Shown: piece after piece, positions 17,897 through 27,505 of the stretch
Position numbering within the stretch: the first letter of the stretch is position 1
Layout of the letters: every line of letters begins with the position of its first letter
NCBI RefSeq assembly: GCF_900103545.1
Contig: NZ_FNHH01000018.1
Coordinates: forward strand, 1-64,000
DNA length: 64,000 nt
Source of the DNA: Daejeonella rubra
GTDB lineage: Bacteria > Bacteroidota > Bacteroidia > Sphingobacteriales > Sphingobacteriaceae
Reading direction: 5' to 3'
Program-made: the position numbers and the translations under genes
The notes under the pieces: model-generated
What the model was told of the DNA's origin: nothing
What the model saw: the letters and a program-made list of their open reading frames with translations, nothing else
Databases searched by the model: none

Positions 17897-18961
17897 ATGA
17901 AAACGAAAATTATAATATCAATAGTTGCAGTCCTGTCAACATTTGCACTGATATTCTGGGTATTAGAGAGAAATAAAACGAAGAATGCAGAGATCACGGC
18001 TATTGTAAGTTCCGGAAATTTAGGTGCCATTGCGGTTAATACAGAAAAGGCAGCAAAAACAGATATCAGCATTGATTTCAGTTCTAATGGAACTTTTGCT
18101 CCTAACCAGGACCTTACTCTGGCTACTGAAAATGCGGGACGTATCACGCGTATTCTGGTTGATGAAGGTTCACGTGTCAGTAAGGGACAACTCCTGGCGC
18201 GTATAGATGCGGATCTCTTGAATGTAGATGTGGAAACTGCAAAGGCAAATTTACTGAGTGCTGCAAGGGATCTTGAACGCTACGAAAGTTCATTTAAGAC
18301 AGGTGGAGTTACACAACAGCAATTGGATAATGCACGACTGAATGTCCAGATCACAAAATCAAGACTTCAGTCAGCAAATTTAAAATCTGCTGATGCTAAT
18401 ATTACTGCTCCGATTTCCGGAATCATTAATAAACGATTTGTTGAACAAGGTTCGTATGTGAGTGTAGGAAATCAGCTTTTTGAGATTGTAGACGTTTCCC
18501 GCCTTAAGCTAAAAGTTACAGCCAATGAAAATCAGGTTGTGAATCTTAAAGTGGGCAATCCGGTACAAATTAAATCCAATGTCTTTCCTGGAATTGCATT
18601 CAGCGGCAAAATTGTTTTCATCGCCCCTAAAGCAGATAACAGCTTAAATTTTCCGGTAGAAGTAGAGGTAAGCAATACCAAAGATGCCGATCTGAAAGCG
18701 GGAATGTATGGAACTGCACTGTTTGATTTTCCTGAGCAGGCAGCCTCTTTATCTGTCCCAAGAACTGCATTTGTAGGCAGTATCAATAGTAATAAGGTAT
18801 TTATTCTGGATGGAACTAAATCAAGGGAGCGTACTGTAACTGCCGGCAGGGTTTTCGGAGAGCGTGTTGAGGTTATTGATGGTTTGAAAGAAGGTGATGT
18901 AGTGATTACCAGCGGACAGATCAATTTGGTGGACGGAACAGAAGTGGTTAAAATAAAATAA
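17897..18961 (+). CDS. RND efflux periplasmic adaptor (membrane fusion protein)
   Basis: This is the 354-residue adaptor of the pump. An N-terminal membrane anchor (about 5-25) is followed by a biotinyl-lipoyl-like half motif (GRITRILVDEGSRVSKGQLL, about 82-101), a short alpha-hairpin (about 105-155), the second lipoyl half (ANITAPISGIINKRFVEQGS), a beta-barrel domain and a membrane-proximal domain ending GDVVITSGQINLVDGTEV. It bridges the RND pump and TolC in the periplasm. It starts one base after the tolC stop, so the genes are translationally close. Confidence 0.93.
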   Translation: MKTKIIISIVAVLSTFALIFWVLERNKTKNAEITAIVSSGNLGAIAVNTEKAAKTDISIDFSSNGTFAPNQDLTLATENAGRITRILVDEGSRVSKGQLLARIDADLLNVDVETAKANLLSAARDLERYESSFKTGGVTQQQLDNARLNVQITKSRLQSANLKSADANITAPISGIINKRFVEQGSYVSVGNQLFEIVDVSRLKLKVTANENQVVNLKVGNPVQIKSNVFPGIAFSGKIVFIAPKADNSLNFPVEVEVSNTKDADLKAGMYGTALFDFPEQAASLSVPRTAFVGSINSNKVFILDGTKSRERTVTAGRVFGERVEVIDGLKEGDVVITSGQINLVDGTEVVKIK

Positions 18962-19025
18962 TATTTTTGCCTTCTTTAAAATATATAAAATATTGATAAC
19001 CAATATTTTAACAATAAAAATTAAA

Positions 19026-22000
19026 ATGAAAATAGCTGAAATCTCAATAAAACGTCCGACCATAGTAGTAGTACTCTTTACAGTACTAACGCTGCTTGGT
19101 CTGATCAGTTACTCATCGCTTAATTACGAAATGTTGCCGAAGTTCGCTCCGGCAGTAGTATCGGTGGCGACTGTTTATCCCGGAGCTTCACCAAGTGAGG
19201 TTGAAAATACGGTGACCAAGAAGATCGAGGATGCAGTATCCTCCATGGAGAATATTAAAAAGATACAGGCCACTTCCTATGAAAGCTTGTCGCTGGTTAC
19301 GATTACTCTGAATAGTGGAACAGATGTAAATGTTTCTCTGAATGATGCTCAGCGTAAGGTCAATTCTATATTATCAAAGCTTCCGGATGATATTGAGGCT
19401 CCTTCACTGAATAAATTTTCACTGGATGATCTTCCGATCATAACCATGTCTGCAACTGCAGGTATGGATGATGCACAGTTTTATGATCTGGTCAAAAATC
19501 GAATAGTACCGGGTTTATCCCGTGTTGAAGGGGTAGCCCAGGTGAATATTATTGGCGGACGCGAACGCGAGATCCAGGTCAATATTGATGAAAAGAAATT
19601 AGCTGCTTATGGCCTGCCTTTATTATCGGTACAACAGGCGATTCAATCTTCTAACCTGGATTTCCCAACAGGAAGTATTCGTACCGAGAACCGGGATATC
19701 CTTGTTCGTTTATCAGGAAAGTATGCGAGTGTTGAAGAGTTGGGCATGCTTATCGTTTCCGACAAAAACGGAATACAGGTACGTCTTTCTGATATTGCAG
19801 AGGTTCAGGATACACAAAAGGATGTGGAGAAGATAGCCAGGGTTGATCAAAAGGCAGCCATTGCCCTTCAAATTCTTAAGCAGTCGGATGCGAACGCAGT
19901 GTCCGTAAGTGATGGTATTAAGAAAAGTATCGCCGGATTGGAGACAGAGTATAAAACCATTAGTCTCGATCTGACCATTGCAACAGACAGTTCAGTTTAT
20001 ACCCTGCAATCGGCTGATGCCGTAATCCATGATCTATTGATTGCAGTTGTTCTGGTAGCCTTTGTGATGCTGTTTTTCCTGCATAGTTTAAGGAATGCCG
20101 CCATCGTCATGGTATCGATCCCTGCCTCTCTGATCGCTACGTTCATCGGAATTTATTTAATGGGATATACCCTGAATCTGATGTCATTGCTCGGTTTATC
20201 TCTGGTGGTTGGTATTCTTGTGGATGATGCCATCGTGGTACTGGAAAATATTTACCGGCATATGGAGATGGGCAAGAATCGTGTGCGTGCTGCATATGAA
20301 GCGACCTCTGAAATTGGATTTACAGTGACTTCCATTACGCTGGTAATCGTAGTTGTATTCTTTCCGATAGCCCTGAGTACCGGATTGGTCTCTGATATTT
20401 TACGTCAGTTCTGTGTGGTAGTAATCATGGCTACATTATTCAGCTTACTGACTTCATTTACCATTGTACCTCTTCTTTCTTCCAGATTTGGAAAACTTGA
20501 GAAAATTCAGGGAAAGAACATCTTTGGAAAGGTTATCATCAGCTTTGAAAAAGGTCTGGATCGATTTACTGCCTGGTTGACAAAAATTCTTGGCTGGTCT
20601 TTGGGACATAAAAAAACCGTACTGGGAGGAACACTGCTCTTGCTTGTAGCTACTTTCATGCTGATCGGAAAGGGATATATCGGTACTGAGTTTTTTCCGA
20701 AAAGTGATCGGGGTGAGTTTATAGTACAGATTGAACTTCCCAAGGATGCTTCCATTGAACAAACTAACCTAATAACATTTAAAGCGGAGCAGATCCTGGG
20801 AGCAAAGCCTGAGGTTACCCGATTGGTAACTACTGTAGGGCAGGCAAGTGATGCCACCGGGGCACAGCAGTCTCCTGCTTATTCTGCAGAGATCAATGTT
20901 CAGCTGGTAGAGCGTAAGCTACGTGTGGATCGCTCGGATGTTTATGCAGCCAAAGTAAAAAAGGAACTTGTTCAGCAACTGGCAGGTGCAAAAATTAAGA
21001 CCACACCAGTAAGTATTTTGGGTACTGCCGAGCGTTCGCCGGTTGAGGTAGTGGTGCGTGGTAGTCAGCTTGATAGTGTAATGAAGTTTGCCAATGTGGT
21101 GAAGGAAAAGCTTGCAGCCATAAAAGGAACTACAGAGGTGAAACTTTCAGTAGAAGGGGGTAATCCCGAGATCCGCGTGCAGGTTGATCGCGATAAGATG
21201 TCTTCTCTGGGTCTGAACCTTCAAACTGTTGGAGCATCTATGCAAACTGCCTTCAATGGAAATACCAATGGAAAATTCCGTCAGGGAGAGTATGAATATG
21301 ATATCAATATCCGACTGGATAATTTTAACCGGAAGAGTATGGATGATGTGAGGGAATTGACTTTCATTAATTCCGGCGGACAAAAGATCAAACTGGATCA
21401 GTTTGCGAATGTTGTTGAGAGTTCCGGTCCTTCAAGATTAGAGCGTCAGGATAAAACTACTAAGGTATCAGTTCAATCCCAGGTAGTTGGAAAGCCTTCA
21501 GGTACTATTGTAGCCGAATTGGATGTTCTGATAAAAGATCTTCCTCGTCCCGCAGGTGTAAATTATATATTCGGCGGTGATATGGAAAACCAGTCGGAAG
21601 GCTTTGGTACTCTTGGAATTGCTTTGTTAATGTCTATCGTCATGGTTTACCTGATCATGGTAGCACTTTATAATAATTATGTGCACCCATTTGTGGTTTT
21701 ATTCTCAATTCCTTTGTCAATTATTGGGGCATTGCTTGCTCTGGCACTGACAAATAATTCATTGAACATCTTTACGATACTTGGATTGATCATGCTTATC
21801 GGACTGGTGGCGAAAAATGCCATCATTCTGGTCGATTTTACCAATCAGCAAATAGAAGAAGAAGGCAAGTCGGTGCGTGAAGCTCTATTTGCAGCAAACC
21901 ATGCACGTTTAAGGCCGATCCTGATGACCACCATTGCGATGGTAATCGGTATGCTGCCAATTGCTCTTGCAGGTGGTGCGGGTGCTGAATGGAAAAATGG

Positions 22001-22199
22001 TTTGGCCTGGGTAATTATCGGCGGACTCTTAAGTTCCCTGTTCCTGACCCTGATAATTGTGCCTGTTGTTTACGAGGCTTTTGATAAGATCATTAAAAGA
22101 TTTACTAAAAATGCTGTAAAACAGGATATTGATGCGCTTCTTGAAGAGCATTATACAGATCCGGAACATCCGGTAAAGAATCACATTTCGGTATCATAA
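19026..22199 (+). CDS. RND multidrug efflux transporter (HAE1/AcrB-type)
   Basis: The start at 19026 (MKIAEISIKRPTIVVVLFTV) is chosen over an upstream in-frame ATG at 18993 because family members begin at this point. The protein has the 12-helix RND layout: TM1 at the N-terminus, a large periplasmic loop, a TM2-6 block with GLSLVVGILVDDAIVVLENI containing the proton-relay Asp pair, a second periplasmic loop, and a TM7-12 block (GLIMLIGLVAKNAIILVDF). The length of about 1057 residues is full. It uses proton motive force to expel drugs or other amphiphiles through the MFP and TolC encoded just upstream. A terminator follows at 22221. Confidence 0.95.
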   Translation: MKIAEISIKRPTIVVVLFTVLTLLGLISYSSLNYEMLPKFAPAVVSVATVYPGASPSEVENTVTKKIEDAVSSMENIKKIQATSYESLSLVTITLNSGTDVNVSLNDAQRKVNSILSKLPDDIEAPSLNKFSLDDLPIITMSATAGMDDAQFYDLVKNRIVPGLSRVEGVAQVNIIGGREREIQVNIDEKKLAAYGLPLLSVQQAIQSSNLDFPTGSIRTENRDILVRLSGKYASVEELGMLIVSDKNGIQVRLSDIAEVQDTQKDVEKIARVDQKAAIALQILKQSDANAVSVSDGIKKSIAGLETEYKTISLDLTIATDSSVYTLQSADAVIHDLLIAVVLVAFVMLFFLHSLRNAAIVMVSIPASLIATFIGIYLMGYTLNLMSLLGLSLVVGILVDDAIVVLENIYRHMEMGKNRVRAAYEATSEIGFTVTSITLVIVVVFFPIALSTGLVSDILRQFCVVVIMATLFSLLTSFTIVPLLSSRFGKLEKIQGKNIFGKVIISFEKGLDRFTAWLTKILGWSLGHKKTVLGGTLLLLVATFMLIGKGYIGTEFFPKSDRGEFIVQIELPKDASIEQTNLITFKAEQILGAKPEVTRLVTTVGQASDATGAQQSPAYSAEINVQLVERKLRVDRSDVYAAKVKKELVQQLAGAKIKTTPVSILGTAERSPVEVVVRGSQLDSVMKFANVVKEKLAAIKGTTEVKLSVEGGNPEIRVQVDRDKMSSLGLNLQTVGASMQTAFNGNTNGKFRQGEYEYDINIRLDNFNRKSMDDVRELTFINSGGQKIKLDQFANVVESSGPSRLERQDKTTKVSVQSQVVGKPSGTIVAELDVLIKDLPRPAGVNYIFGGDMENQSEGFGTLGIALLMSIVMVYLIMVALYNNYVHPFVVLFSIPLSIIGALLALALTNNSLNIFTILGLIMLIGLVAKNAIILVDFTNQQIEEEGKSVREALFAANHARLRPILMTTIAMVIGMLPIALAGGAGAEWKNGLAWVIIGGLLSSLFLTLIIVPVVYEAFDKIIKRFTKNAVKQDIDALLEEHYTDPEHPVKNHISVS

Positions 22200-22220
22200 G
22201 CGATACACCATAAATTTATA

Positions 22221-22255
22221 GCGACCCATGATCATTGATCAGGGTCGTTTTTTTT
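22221..22255 (+). terminator. Rho-independent terminator of the efflux operon
   Basis: CGACCC and GGGTCG close a hairpin containing TGATCATTGATCA, followed by a run of eight T residues, 20 bases after the RND stop codon. Confidence 0.9.
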
Positions 22256-22387
22256 GCGTGCATATTATCTGATTCCGTCCTTAACCTCACATATCACTCA
22301 ATCTGTTGAAAACTGATTGCTTGTTTAAAACTAGATCATTCGCCGCGCGGATTTAATATCTACTTTCGTTTTCTAGTTCTTTGTCAT

Positions 22388-22500
22388 ATCTATTCTGGTT
22401 CATTCGCTTTGGCGGATGATTAAAAGGGAACCGTGTGTAAATCACGGGCTGACGTGCAACTGTAATCCAATAATATGGAGAGCCAGACACCTGCCGAAAT
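22388..22500 (+). promoter_or_regulatory. Cobalamin (B12) riboswitch
   Basis: The conserved elements occur in order: AAAAGGGAA (22422-22430) followed by GTG and AAATC, GGCTG (22447-22451), GCAACTGTAA (22456-22465), and the B12 box AGCCAGACACCTGCC (22481-22495). This is the canonical cobalamin aptamer. Downstream, arms AAAACTTT and AAAGTTTT (22511-22534) could form part of the expression platform. It lies about 110 bases before nrdB, so ribonucleotide reductase is the controlled function; adenosylcobalamin binding would be expected to lower expression. Confidence 0.93.
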
Positions 22501-22610
22501 AGTTTTGTTCAAAACTTTCACGAATAAAGTTTTGGCGAAAGCTCTTTCTCCTTTACTTCTGGGTTTGTTGCCTTTTGTCAATTCTTGTTAACACAAAATA
22601 ACAAAAGTAT

Positions 22611-23582
22611 ATGCAACAGGAAGAAATTCTACTAAAAGAGAACAAGGATCGTTTTGTGATCCTTCCCATTAATTATCCCGCAATCTGGGAGATGTATAAA
22701 AAGCATGAAGCCAGTTTCTGGACAGCCGAAGAAATCGATTTGTCAGGAGATCTCAAAGACTGGGCTAATCTGAATTCCGGTGAAAAACATTTTATATCCA
22801 ATGTCCTGGCTTTTTTTGCAGCCAGTGATGGTATTGTCAATGAGAATCTGGCTGTCAACTTTATGAGAGAAGTCCAGGTTCCTGAAGCAAGATGTTTTTA
22901 TGGTTTTCAAATCATGATGGAGAATATTCATTCTGAAACCTACGCTCTGCTGATCGATACATATATAAATAACCCCATCGAAAAAGATCATCTCTTTCAT
23001 GCGATTGATACGATTCCCGCAGTGAAGAAAAAAGCTGAATGGGCGCTTCGCTGGATAGAAAATGGCAGTTTTGCCGAACGTCTTGTTGCTTTTGCAGCAG
23101 TTGAAGGTATTTTTTTTAGTGGCAGTTTCTGCTCTATATTCTGGTTAAAAAAACGTGGCTTGATGCCCGGACTCACTTTTAGCAACGAGCTGATCAGCCG
23201 CGATGAGGGACTTCATTGTGAGTTTGCCTGTATGCTTTACCGAATGCTTTCCAATAAACTTTCAGAAGAACAGGTTCTGGGTATTATTCGTGATGCGGTG
23301 GAGATTGAAAAAGAATTTATCAGCGAGGCCTTACCGGTTGAACTCATTGGTATGAATGCTAAACTGATGAAACAATACATTGAATTTGTAGCCGACCGCT
23401 GGGCTGATGAACTGGGCTGCCCGAAAATTTATCACGCATCAAATCCTTTTGATTTTATGGAAATGATTTCTCTCCAGGGGAAAACTAATTTCTTTGAGAA
23501 GAGGGTTGGAGATTATCAGAAAGCGGGAGTGCTTTCAGGCAGTAAGGAGTCGAATAATTTCTCACTGGAAGAGGATTTTTAA
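22611..23582 (+). CDS. nrdB: Class I ribonucleoside-diphosphate reductase, beta subunit
   Basis: This 323-residue ferritin-like subunit makes the stable radical used for ribonucleotide reduction. Metal ligands are visible: Asp73 in AASDGIV, Glu104 and His107 in MENIHSE, a Glu in AVEGIFFSGSF, and the Glu/His of RDEGLHCEF. The probable radical tyrosine is Tyr111 in IHSETY. The sequence is close to the eukaryote-like NrdB branch common in Bacteroidota. It follows the cobalamin riboswitch and is followed 100 bases later by nrdA, so both are expected to respond to B12. The C-terminal tail (NFSLEEDF) is the acidic docking peptide for NrdA. Confidence 0.96.
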   Translation: MQQEEILLKENKDRFVILPINYPAIWEMYKKHEASFWTAEEIDLSGDLKDWANLNSGEKHFISNVLAFFAASDGIVNENLAVNFMREVQVPEARCFYGFQIMMENIHSETYALLIDTYINNPIEKDHLFHAIDTIPAVKKKAEWALRWIENGSFAERLVAFAAVEGIFFSGSFCSIFWLKKRGLMPGLTFSNELISRDEGLHCEFACMLYRMLSNKLSEEQVLGIIRDAVEIEKEFISEALPVELIGMNAKLMKQYIEFVADRWADELGCPKIYHASNPFDFMEMISLQGKTNFFEKRVGDYQKAGVLSGSKESNNFSLEEDF

Positions 23583-23682
23583 GGAAATAGACTAAGGGTA
23601 ATTGATATTGAATTTAACCGATTTCCTTTACTCTTATGTTCAGCTAAGACAAATATCAATAATAACCAATCACAAAAGAATC

Positions 23683-26079
23683 ATGTTTGTAATCAAAAGA
23701 AACGGAAGAAAAGAGAGCGTCAAGTTCGATAAAATTACTGCCCGCATACAGAAACTATCTTATGGTCTAAGCCCGCTGGTAGATGCAATTGACGTTGCAA
23801 AAAAAGTAATTGAAGGACTTTATGATGGGGTAAGCACCACCGAACTGGATAATTTGGCAGCAGAGACATCGGCTTCCTTAACCACAAAGCATCCCGATTA
23901 TGCCTTACTGGCCAGTCGTATCGCTGTAAGTAATCTGCATAAAAATACCATCAAATCGTTTTCCGAAACCATGCTGAATCTGTATCATTATTCTGATGCA
24001 CTCAGTGGCCGTAAAATGCCATTGATAGCCGATGATGTGATCGAAATAATTAAAAAAAATGCTGATCTGCTGGATAGTTCCATTATCTACGACAGGGATT
24101 TTGGCTTTGATTATTTCGGTTTTAAAACCCTTGAAAAATCATATTTACTACGAATTGATGGTAAAGTTACTGAACGCCCGCAGCATATGTACATGCGGGT
24201 GGCGATCGGAATCCATAAGAATGATCTGGAGAGTGTTATTAATACCTATAATCTGATGACTGAGCGTTGGTTCACTCATGCCACTCCGACACTTTTTAAT
24301 GCCGGAACTCCCAAGCCTCAAATGTCATCCTGTTTTCTTCTAGCTATGAAGGATGATAGCATTGATGGTATTTACGATACGCTGAAGCAGACTGCAAGGA
24401 TTTCTCAGAGTGCCGGCGGGATAGGTCTGGCAATTCATAATGTCAGGGCTACGGGGACTTATATTGGCGGCACGAATGGTACCAGTAATGGAATTGTTCC
24501 GATGCTGAAGGTGTTTAATGATACAGCCCGTTATGTAGATCAGGGTGGAGGGAAGAGGAAAGGAGCCTTTGCAATTTATCTTGAACCCTGGCATGCCGAT
24601 GTGTTTGAATTTCTGGATCTGAGAAAGAATCATGGTAAAGAAGAAATGAGGGCAAGAGACCTTTTCTATGCACTTTGGGTACCTGATCTTTTTATGAAAA
24701 GAGTCGAGGCCAATGGAGAATGGAGCCTCTTTTGTCCGCATGAAGCACCAGGATTACATGAATGTTTTGGGAAAGAGTTTGAAGATCTGTATCATCAGTA
24801 TGAATCGGAGGGTAGGGCACGTAAAACGATTAAGGCACAGGAATTATGGTTTGCTATTCTGGAAGCACAGATTGAAACCGGCACTCCTTATCTACTCTAT
24901 AAAGATGCAGCAAACAGCAAAAGCAATCAGCAGAATTTGGGTACCATTAAATGCAGTAACCTCTGCACTGAAATTATGGAATATACAAGTCCGGATGAAG
25001 TAGCAGTTTGTAACCTTGCATCTATAGCGCTACCGCGTTTTGTTACTGAGGGGCAGTTTGATTTCGGGAAATTGTATGAGATTACTTATCAGGTAACTAA
25101 AAACCTGAATTGCATCATTGATAATAACTTTTATCCCGTTGAGGAGGCGCGAAATTCCAATCTTCGTCATCGTCCAGTTGGACTGGGAGTGCAGGGCCTT
25201 GCAGATGTTTTCATTCTGATGCGTCTGCCATTTGAAAGTGACCTGGCTGCCGTACTGAACAAAAATATATTCGAGACGATCTATTTTGCGGCGATGACGG
25301 CCAGTAAAGATCTGGCGAAGGAGCAGGGCGCTTATGAAACTTTTAAAGGATCACCATTATCAAAGGGTTTGTTTCAGTTTGATCTCTGGGGTGTTAAGCC
25401 TTCAGAAAGGTATGACTGGGAAAAGTTAAGAGGGGAGGTAAAACAATTTGGGGTGCGGAACTCTCTGCTTGTCGCTCCGATGCCTACTGCATCAACTTCT
25501 CAGGTATTAGGGAATAATGAATGTTTTGAGCCCTACACATCTAATATTTATACCCGCAGGGTATTAAGCGGGGAGTTTATTATTGTGAACAAGCATTTGC
25601 TTAAAGATTTGATTAATCTTGGATTATGGAACAACACCATGAAGGATAATATCATCCGGGCCAATGGTTCTGTTCAGCATATTGAAGAAATTCCAAAAGA
25701 AGTCAGGGAATTATACAAAACAGTTTGGGAGATTAAACAGCGCAATCTGATAGATATGGCTGCTGATCGGGGTGCTTTTATCTGCCAGTCGCAATCACTT
25801 AATCTTTTTGTAGATAATCCAAATACCGCAAAATTAACCTCCATGCATTTTTATGCCTGGAAGAAAGGGTTAAAGACCGGGATGTACTACCTTCGGACAC
25901 AGGCGGCAACAAAGGCGGTTCAGTTTACGGTAGAAAAGCAGGGAGGGAAAACCATGGAACCAGTAGTTCCGAAGTTCGATCCGGTTCAGAACAATGATCC
26001 TGGAAGTGTTGAACCATCAGTGTCTGAGGAAGGCGCAAGTTGCAGTATGGAAGATGGCTGCGTCAGTTGCGGTTCATAA
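23683..26079 (+). CDS. nrdA: Class I ribonucleoside-diphosphate reductase, alpha subunit
   Basis: The start at 23683 (MFVIKRNGRKESVKFDKITA) puts the ATP-cone at the N-terminus (about 1-90); the upstream extension to 23602 is not family-like. The catalytic barrel follows, with TPTLFNAGTPKPQMSSCFLL carrying an active-site Cys, NLCTEI with the thiyl-radical Cys, and PMPTASTSQ. The C-terminal tail CSMEDGCVSCGS provides the redox-shuttle cysteine pair. At 798 residues it is full length. It reduces ribonucleoside diphosphates with the NrdB radical; the ATP-cone gives overall allosteric control by ATP/dATP. It is expected to share the B12-responsive transcript. Confidence 0.96.
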   Translation: MFVIKRNGRKESVKFDKITARIQKLSYGLSPLVDAIDVAKKVIEGLYDGVSTTELDNLAAETSASLTTKHPDYALLASRIAVSNLHKNTIKSFSETMLNLYHYSDALSGRKMPLIADDVIEIIKKNADLLDSSIIYDRDFGFDYFGFKTLEKSYLLRIDGKVTERPQHMYMRVAIGIHKNDLESVINTYNLMTERWFTHATPTLFNAGTPKPQMSSCFLLAMKDDSIDGIYDTLKQTARISQSAGGIGLAIHNVRATGTYIGGTNGTSNGIVPMLKVFNDTARYVDQGGGKRKGAFAIYLEPWHADVFEFLDLRKNHGKEEMRARDLFYALWVPDLFMKRVEANGEWSLFCPHEAPGLHECFGKEFEDLYHQYESEGRARKTIKAQELWFAILEAQIETGTPYLLYKDAANSKSNQQNLGTIKCSNLCTEIMEYTSPDEVAVCNLASIALPRFVTEGQFDFGKLYEITYQVTKNLNCIIDNNFYPVEEARNSNLRHRPVGLGVQGLADVFILMRLPFESDLAAVLNKNIFETIYFAAMTASKDLAKEQGAYETFKGSPLSKGLFQFDLWGVKPSERYDWEKLRGEVKQFGVRNSLLVAPMPTASTSQVLGNNECFEPYTSNIYTRRVLSGEFIIVNKHLLKDLINLGLWNNTMKDNIIRANGSVQHIEEIPKEVRELYKTVWEIKQRNLIDMAADRGAFICQSQSLNLFVDNPNTAKLTSMHFYAWKKGLKTGMYYLRTQAATKAVQFTVEKQGGKTMEPVVPKFDPVQNNDPGSVEPSVSEEGASCSMEDGCVSCGS

Positions 26080-26100
26080 GGTACTGGTTTAAATGAAAAC

Positions 26101-26136
26101 ATTAATTCCCGAAGGATTTATTCTTCGGGATTTAAT
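26101..26136 (+). terminator. Hairpin after nrdA, possible terminator
   Basis: ATTCCCGAAG and CTTCGGGAT form a stem around a six-base loop about 25 bases after the nrdA stop codon. Only a weak T-rich tail follows (TTTAATGTTT), so it may be a partial terminator or an mRNA-stabilising stem. Confidence 0.55.
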
Positions 26137-26165
26137 GTTTCCTGGCTATAGAAATTTTGATACAA

Positions 26166-26375
26166 ATGAATAAACATGAGATCATTACCTGTGAGCGTTG
26201 CAGAAAAAGAATGGAATGTAAGGCCAATGCCTACAGCAAGTGTCAATGCAGCACTATACAACTGAATTTGAATGAGGTTCAGTATGTAAGTGAACACTAT
26301 GAGGGATGTTTATGTGCAGCCTGCCTGATTGAATTGAAGGAAGAATATCGTTCCTTTTTTCAAATTAAGAATTAA
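26166..26375 (+). CDS. Small cysteine-rich CWC-type protein
   Basis: The ATG at 26166 (MNKHEIITCERC) is preferred; a TTG nine bases upstream is also open. The 69-residue protein has regularly placed cysteines: CERC, MEC, KCQC and GCLCAAC. This resembles the Cys-rich CWC family of small predicted zinc-binding proteins found next to varied genes. It lies about 85 bases after nrdA and could be read through the weak hairpin. No biochemical role is known to me. Confidence 0.7.
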   Translation: MNKHEIITCERCRKRMECKANAYSKCQCSTIQLNLNEVQYVSEHYEGCLCAACLIELKEEYRSFFQIKN

Positions 26376-26480
26376 GCCTGTTGATAATCTAATTGGAATT
26401 GAAATCCGGAAATCATTTTGGAAGCAGAAAAATTAAGTGCAGAAATTTCCTTCCAAAAAAATCATTCTCCTAAACTCTTC

Positions 26481-26498
26481 ACCCGATAGCTATCGGGT
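26481..26498. repeat. 18-bp perfect palindrome at gene end
   Basis: ACCCGATAGCTATCGGGT is perfectly self-complementary and sits one base after the stop codon of the minus-strand epimerase-like gene, between two converging genes. It lacks a T-run, so it is more REP-like than a standard terminator. Confidence 0.7.
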
Positions 26499-26499
26499 C

Positions 26500-27414
26500 T
26501 CAATTACTAAAGTGTTTCTTCATTGCATTAGGAAAATCAGCTAAAGCTATTTCCGGTTCCGCAATTTCCGGATGCCATAATTTCTCCCATTCAAAGCTGT
26601 AGTACCCTTTATATCCATCTTTATACAAAATATCTATGGCTTCAAATATTGGCACATCACCCTGCCCAATTAATACGTACTGTAATTTATCACCCTGAAT
26701 TTTGGCGTCTTTGAGATGCGTATGGCGAATATATTTCTTTAATTTTTTATACACTTCCTTAGGCGACTCTTTTGTTACGGTCCACATGTTTGCAATATCC
26801 CAAACCAAAGCAATATTAGGATGCGAGGCAGCTTTCATGACTTTCAGGATATCATCTGAGCCTGAAAAATCACCATGTGTTTCCAATAGAACAGTAACAT
26901 TGCGCTCTTTGGCATATTCGCCAAGAGTTAAGAGGTTTTCTGCAACAGTACTGATCGTTTGGTTGCGATCACGGTCTTTTGGAAATTTGTTAGGGAATAC
27001 TCTGACGAAGGGGCAATTTATCTTTTGCGCCAGATCAATAAAAGATTTGGCTTCTGCAATGCTTTTTTCTTTTTCAGGGCCTTCATGAAAGTGCATATTG
27101 GCGGAAGCTCCAAGGTTTATGAATTTCAAACCCTTCTCCTTCATCAGGCTTAACGTTGTTTTTATCCGCTCAGGACTGCTGAATTCATCACATTTTGGAA
27201 GATCCATCTGGCGTTTTATGCCGCGGATTTCCAGACCGGAATAACCATTGGCAGCTGCGAAATCTACAATTTGCTGAAAAGACCAGTCGGGACAGCCCAA
27301 TGTTGAAAAAGCTAAAAGAGGCTTTTCTTTCCCAAAAGCAAAGTTTGAGCTTGTCATTGCTGCAGTTAGTAAAATAGCTGTGTTTTGAAGGAATTCTTTT
27401 CTGGTATAGGTCAT
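26500..27414 (-). CDS. Sugar phosphate isomerase/epimerase-like secreted TIM-barrel protein
   Basis: The start at 27414 (MTYTRKEFLQNTAILLTAAM) gives a signal sequence of Tat-like design; the upstream extension to 27453 seems unlikely. The mature region is an AP-endonuclease-2/xylose-isomerase-like TIM barrel: FSTLGCPDWSF, GYSGLEIRG, VRVFPNKFP, VLLETHGDFSG, LVWDIANMW, RHTHLKDAK and YYSFEWEKLWHPE. Glu, Asp, His and Glu residues in these strands are the usual divalent metal ligands. The family includes many envelope sugar isomerases and epimerases in Bacteroidota; the substrate is unknown. It converges on the CWC gene, with a palindrome between. Confidence 0.82.
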   Translation of the reverse strand: MTYTRKEFLQNTAILLTAAMTSSNFAFGKEKPLLAFSTLGCPDWSFQQIVDFAAANGYSGLEIRGIKRQMDLPKCDEFSSPERIKTTLSLMKEKGLKFINLGASANMHFHEGPEKEKSIAEAKSFIDLAQKINCPFVRVFPNKFPKDRDRNQTISTVAENLLTLGEYAKERNVTVLLETHGDFSGSDDILKVMKAASHPNIALVWDIANMWTVTKESPKEVYKKLKKYIRHTHLKDAKIQGDKLQYVLIGQGDVPIFEAIDILYKDGYKGYYSFEWEKLWHPEIAEPEIALADFPNAMKKHFSN

Positions 27415-27505
27415 GAGCTTTTCGAACTTTATAATTGCAATAAATTTGATCAATGCAATTTATGATTTAAACAGAAGAAATAAATTTTGACAGGCATGAA
27501 TTTTC

